Shown here one piece after another: positions 60,101-64,000 of a DNA stretch of 64,000 nucleotides. Source of the DNA: Citrus sinensis (taxonomy: Eukaryota; Streptophyta; Magnoliopsida; Sapindales; Rutaceae); NCBI RefSeq assembly GCF_022201045.2, contig NC_068564.1, positions 4,526,001 through 4,590,000 of the forward strand, written 5' to 3'. Under the pieces are notes generated by a model. The model was not told the DNA's origin, made no database searches, and saw only the letters and a program-made list of their open reading frames with translations. The translations under genes were made by a program, and so were the position numbers. Position 1 is the stretch's first letter. The number at the start of each line of letters is the position of its first letter.

Positions 60101-60391
60101 TCTATGTTTTGAGAACTTCTAAAATGTTTATGAGGTATCATGTTAGTCATATAATAAGTAAATGATATTATAATATATATATATTTATTTTGAAAAATTA
60201 GTATACATACAAATGGTAGTTATATATAATTTAATCACACATATCATCATGTATTAATTAATTGTATTATCTCTCATGTATTATGAAATTTCTCTTATAT
60301 TTGTATGTTATATTGTAAAATTCGTGTTGCTTTGATTAATGCAAATTGACATCAACATATGCAAGTATATTAAAAGAAGTGCAACCCACAT
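57124..60391. other. Long intergenic stretch, nothing recognised
   Basis: About 3.3 kb of AT-rich DNA. Open frames such as 57133-57354 and 57826-58056 have no family features. Short simple runs (attatt at 58845-58865, tatata at 60175-60185) only. Confidence 0.45.
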
Positions 60392-60567
60392 ACATGTGTA
60401 AAATTGAGGGAGGAGTGGATTCATATTTCCATCTCAACCCATAAGAGTGGGAATCCCACTCCCCACTTCAAAATTAAGTAGGGCTCACCGAATGAAATTC
60501 TCACACCTCCTTAAATTTTACAAGTAAATATTAGAGTAGTCCTATTTTAAAAAGTAAACATAACATT
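60392..60567. mobile_element. Truncated MITE of the gagtgggag family
   Basis: This matches the right-hand 160 bp of the element in BIOF intron 7: gggaggagtggatt, gagtgggaatcccactcccc, acaagtaaatattagagtag and the end agtaaacataacatta. The left half is missing. Confidence 0.65.
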
Positions 60568-61473
60568 AGTGGATTTAGGATGGCAAGACCAGGATCAAAT
60601 TAAGCAGAAAAATGGATCGGACTTAACCAAACTTGGTCCATGTGGATTAACGTTGGGCTTTTATTTCATACACCGTGTAACGGCCTTTGTCTTCCAAAGG
60701 AGCCCATCAAGTTTTTCAATGGGTTTTCATCTTGTTACTGTTTATCGGTTGACATTACCCAATCCATTGGCAAGCGTTAAAGATTCTTCTCCCACCATAA
60801 TAGAATTTGTTCGAGTCTATATGAAAGACGATAAATGCCCATGATTACTGAGGATAATTGACACCTCTAATTCACTCTTTAAAGTAAAATAAATTATTGT
60901 AATTTAAGGATTAAATTGAAGCAGAATAACTATAAAGTAGCCCATAATTAGTAACCGCATCAAAAATTGGAAGATCTTTTATAGAAAATATTCGACAGTG
61001 CGAAAAAATTGTCAAAAATATTATACCATCTTAAGGAGGAAGTTGATAACAGAATGAGAAAATAGGCCGGCATAGAATTCAATGGATTGAGATGAAAATG
61101 GAAAATTGGTGAAATTGGAGGATAAGAAGACCACCTAAGTTAATTATTTTCTCATTACTAAAAAAAAAAATCCAATTTAATGCAATGATATAAAATCTTG
61201 TGAGGAAACATAAGGTAATCTCCTTCAATAATGAAGATTGTGATAAAATGTTAATTAATTTAACTTTGGTATATTTTCAAGATTTTCTCTCTTGTTTAAT
61301 TCGTCCATTCATTCTAAAAAGGAAAGCACCCTTCCCGCTTGATTTAGTAACAATTAATAGTAACAAAATCAATTCTTCAAAAGTTTTGAAAAATTTCACT
61401 TGATCCCTCATCTTTCCAACGATATTATAGAATCAAAATATCTATATATTTTTAACACAATCTCAATGTATCT
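60568..61473. other. Intergenic, nothing recognised
   Basis: AT-rich DNA up to the hAT MITE. The open frame at 60569-60844 shows no recognisable domain. Confidence 0.45.
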
Positions 61474-61481
61474 CTTGATAT

Positions 61482-62438
61482 TAGGGATGGCAAAAATCCC
61501 CATGGGGACGGGTACCCTTGGGGATTTTCCCTATTCGGGGAGGGTATGAGGATAATTTCATACCCAATTTCTTATTCGGGGAAGGGACTGAGAAAATTTT
61601 TTACTAAATTTCTTATTCGGGGAGGGGACGGGGATGTGGTGGAATCCCCATCCCCTACCCATTTCCCCATTTTAATTTTTTAAAATTACTAATAAATAAA
61701 TAATAAAATTTGAATTATAAAATTATAACTATTGGTAAAAAAAAATCAAAATATTTATATTATTAAACTTTTGGGTCTAATTAACTAATTAAAGTCCTAA
61801 ATTTTTATTTAGGACATTAAAAAGACTGAGTAGATTCTATTAGCCCAATTTTTTTTTTAATTTTAATATTCTTTAAATATTTTAAACTTAAATCTATTAT
61901 TTATTTATTTTTAGATGTTATAATTGCCCACAGCGAATCACAATTTTAATATCTAATCTAATCTAATATAATATTTGCTCCGATTTAACTATTGTATTGT
62001 AAAGGGAATAGTTCACATTTATAAAGTGCCCACGCCACCATTGAAAAAGTTAATTTTGAATCTAAATTCGATTTTATTTGTAATAATTTTGTATTAGACT
62101 ATTAATTTGTTCATGATAGTTTATAAAAGAAGTTTGTCTCCCTTGCATGCTACGTTACTTACTAATTTAATGTATGTGACTTTTGTAATGGATATTAATG
62201 TAAGATATATTTCGAACTTTACTTTGATTTGAATTTTTTATTTTAATATGATTAACTCAAAATCAAAAATAAAAAATGTATTAATTATTCTGGGATCGGG
62301 GACCCTCGGGGATCCCCTGTTATTACAGGGAGGGGATGAAGATTCTTTGAAGTAATTCTGACGGGGACATACGCAAAATATCAAGGATGGATACGAGGAG
62401 ATTGGTCCCCTCCTCTCCCCTCCCCATTGCCATCCCTA
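61482..62438 (-). mobile_element. Non-autonomous hAT-type MITE, 957 bp, copy 2 (inverted)
   Basis: Ends TAGGGATGGCAA and TTGCCATCCCTA with a perfect 8-bp duplication CTTGATAT (61474-61481, 62439-62446). The sequence is the reverse complement of the element at 19249 throughout, including the GC-rich subterminal blocks and the attagatta-type core. Small length differences account for 22 bp. Non-coding. Confidence 0.93.
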
Positions 62439-62446
62439 CTTGATAT

Positions 62447-63194
62447 GTGTCCTTAAAACACTCAGAGCTTCCACTATATAATTTTCTTAAAATAATTCTG
62501 CTAAGTAACAAATTAACATAAAAAAATTAACAATTTCATGATAACTTTTTTTTTTTTGGGTTTCTTTTCTTATTTTCAGTCCATTATTTGCTCAAAAAGA
62601 AAATTTATATATGCTTTCTGGGTTGTGATTGATAATTTCCATTTTTAAATGGAACAGATTGTTTTAAGGGCATAATAAGCAGCACTAGGGCAGAAGAAGG
62701 AGGACATCTCACGTCTCTAACAAACAAGGGACCTTTCTGCCTAACTCATAAAGTCAGTCAAATAAAGTAAAATTCAGAGAAACAAATAGGAGCTTTTTGT
62801 AAACAAAATTTCCCGTTTCGTTCAACGCTCTAACAAGAAAGTATAGCGCTGGTCCCTACTCTTTGGGGATTTTGTGATAATATAATATTTACTGTCGGAC
62901 AGCGAAGTTCTGAACCTCTGGTCATCTTCCATGTTCATTTGTTTGTTTCAATCACGTCACTTGTACTCACACTAATAAGTCCAAAGCCAATGTGATTTTT
63001 TATTTTTAGTAGTGATACCGAAAATCTTTACCAGTCAACAGAGGCTGCTTCCTGCTTGTGTTGTGTTGTTTGAAGTGCTATAGCTTTTTCTACAACTTTT
63101 GAACTTTCTTTCTCTCTTTCATAAACTATATCTCCTTCTTTGTGACTGTGTTGTGAGCTTCGGTCAAGTGTTTTAGGAGCGGCAAAGCAAAGCC
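62447..63194. other. Promoter and leader of the sugar transporter gene
   Basis: The last 200 bp before 63195 are pyrimidine-rich and probably hold the 5' UTR. No TATA box stands out. Confidence 0.5.
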
Positions 63195-64000
63195 ATGGCA
63201 GCAGGGATGGCGATAGCAAGTGAAGGTGGTGATAATAATATATACAATGGGAAGATAACTGCGTTCGTTATTTTGTCTTGTATGATGGCTGGCATGGGAG
63301 GGGTTATTTTTGGCTACGATATTGGAATTTCAGGTCTGTTCATTTCTTTAATTCTATCTCTTTCCTTGGTGCTTCTTGCTATATAAAAATATCACTTCTC
63401 TGCATTAATTTTGTTTGTTTGGTACTATCTTTGCATTATGTAATATGTCAATTCATTAAATGTATATTGGAACGATGATGGTAATTTTAATCTAAAAGAT
63501 GAGTAAAAAATAAAGAGAATATTGAGTGGCTTTTAGTACCTGTTTGCTTGATTAGTCATCCAAATTCGACTTATAAAGATGAAGATTTGATCATGTTGAT
63601 GATAATTTTAATTTCAATCAACATGATTAAAGATTCAATTTTACAGGAAAGAAAATTTAAATGGTTTCACGTGGATTGCTTGGCGTGATATTGACATGCA
63701 CAAATGGTGGACAACAATTGCTAAAAGACTTAAGACAATTGCCAATTGTTGGCACGTTAGAAGTATCCGACAAGGAGAAAAACAAAACATAAAATGATTA
63801 GATAATTGAAAAAACTGTAAAATAAACGGTTTCTATCACTTGAGCCCTTGTTGTTTGTAAAAATTTAACTCGACGAAAGGATGCACTGATTTGTGAAAGT
63901 AAATGTGAAGGTGGGGTGACATCAATGGAGCCATTTTTGGAGAAATTCTTTCCGGAAGTGCACAGAAAGATGAAAGAAGACACAAAGATTAGCAACTACT
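63195..64000 (+). CDS. STP-type monosaccharide/H+ symporter, 5' end only
   Basis: Exon 1 is 63195-63333 (46 codons plus one base) and exon 2 starts at 63911 and runs off the window. Read together they give NGKITAFVILSCMMAGMGGVIFGYDIGISG followed, across the intron, by GVTSMEPFLEKFFPEVHRKMKED. The first membrane helix and the GYDIGISGGVTSM motif are characteristic of plant STP proton-coupled hexose carriers of the plasma membrane (major facilitator superfamily). The intron position inside the GG pair is usual for the family. Which STP it is cannot be told from the first 77 residues. Confidence 0.93.

Noticed and set aside
1-64000. A possible biosynthetic gene cluster (dioxygenase, oxidoreductase, ABC transporter, ERF).
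   Set aside because: The transporter is a pseudogene, the oxidoreductase and BIOF are housekeeping-type, and the genes have no shared pathway logic.

Overview
The window is nuclear DNA of a flowering plant. It is AT-rich, its genes have GT-AG introns and plant-specific families (PLAT-stress protein, DYAD/SWI1, AP2/ERF, beta-expansin, STP sugar carrier), and it carries short non-autonomous transposons and a Copia element. Gene structure and protein sequences suggest a woody eudicot; a Citrus-like genome is a guess I cannot test here.

Layout. 1-1.0 kb: an LTR fragment with two minisatellites. 1.45-2.28 kb (-): PLAT-domain secreted protein, followed by an 80-bp satellite-like array. 3.9-8.05 kb (+): DYAD/SWI1-like gene, copy A, with a decayed duplicate of its own 5' part in front. 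9.4-10.1 kb: hAT MITE. 10.2-17.5 kb (+): ABCG/PDR transporter pseudogene, half missing and split by a broken Copia element. 17.5-22.8 kb: intergenic DNA with a PIF-type and a hAT-type MITE. 22.8-26.9 kb (-): ATG3, nine exons. 28.2-28.95 kb (-): DREB/ERF A-4-like gene. 29-35.8 kb: repeats (LINE remnant, tandem segmental duplication, MITEs, long AT run). 35.8-37.4 kb (-): 2-oxoglutarate dioxygenase. 38.9-39.3 kb: SINE. 39.5-45.4 kb (+): BIOF, eleven exons. 46.3-49.7 kb (-): DYAD/SWI1-like gene, copy B, complete. 50.8-53.6 kb (-): quinone oxidoreductase. 55.2-57.0 kb (-): beta-expansin. 57-63 kb: intergenic with a second copy of the same hAT MITE. 63.2 kb to the edge (+): start of an STP-type sugar transporter.

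The genes are ordinary housekeeping and regulatory genes and do not form a pathway or cluster. Exon chains were worked out by hand; each complete chain gives a length divisible by three and an uninterrupted protein (PLAT 185 aa, DYAD A 707 aa from an inferred start, ATG3 319, ERF 245, dioxygenase 316, BIOF 483, DYAD B 738, QOR 395, expansin 269).

I found no new biological system. The best leads are structural: an inverted pair of DYAD genes 38 kb apart, one of which has lost its first exon and has a decayed duplicate of its 5' module in front; a local duplication that preserves the empty site of a MITE; several transposons with perfect target-site duplications; and an in-frame duplication in the ERF gene.
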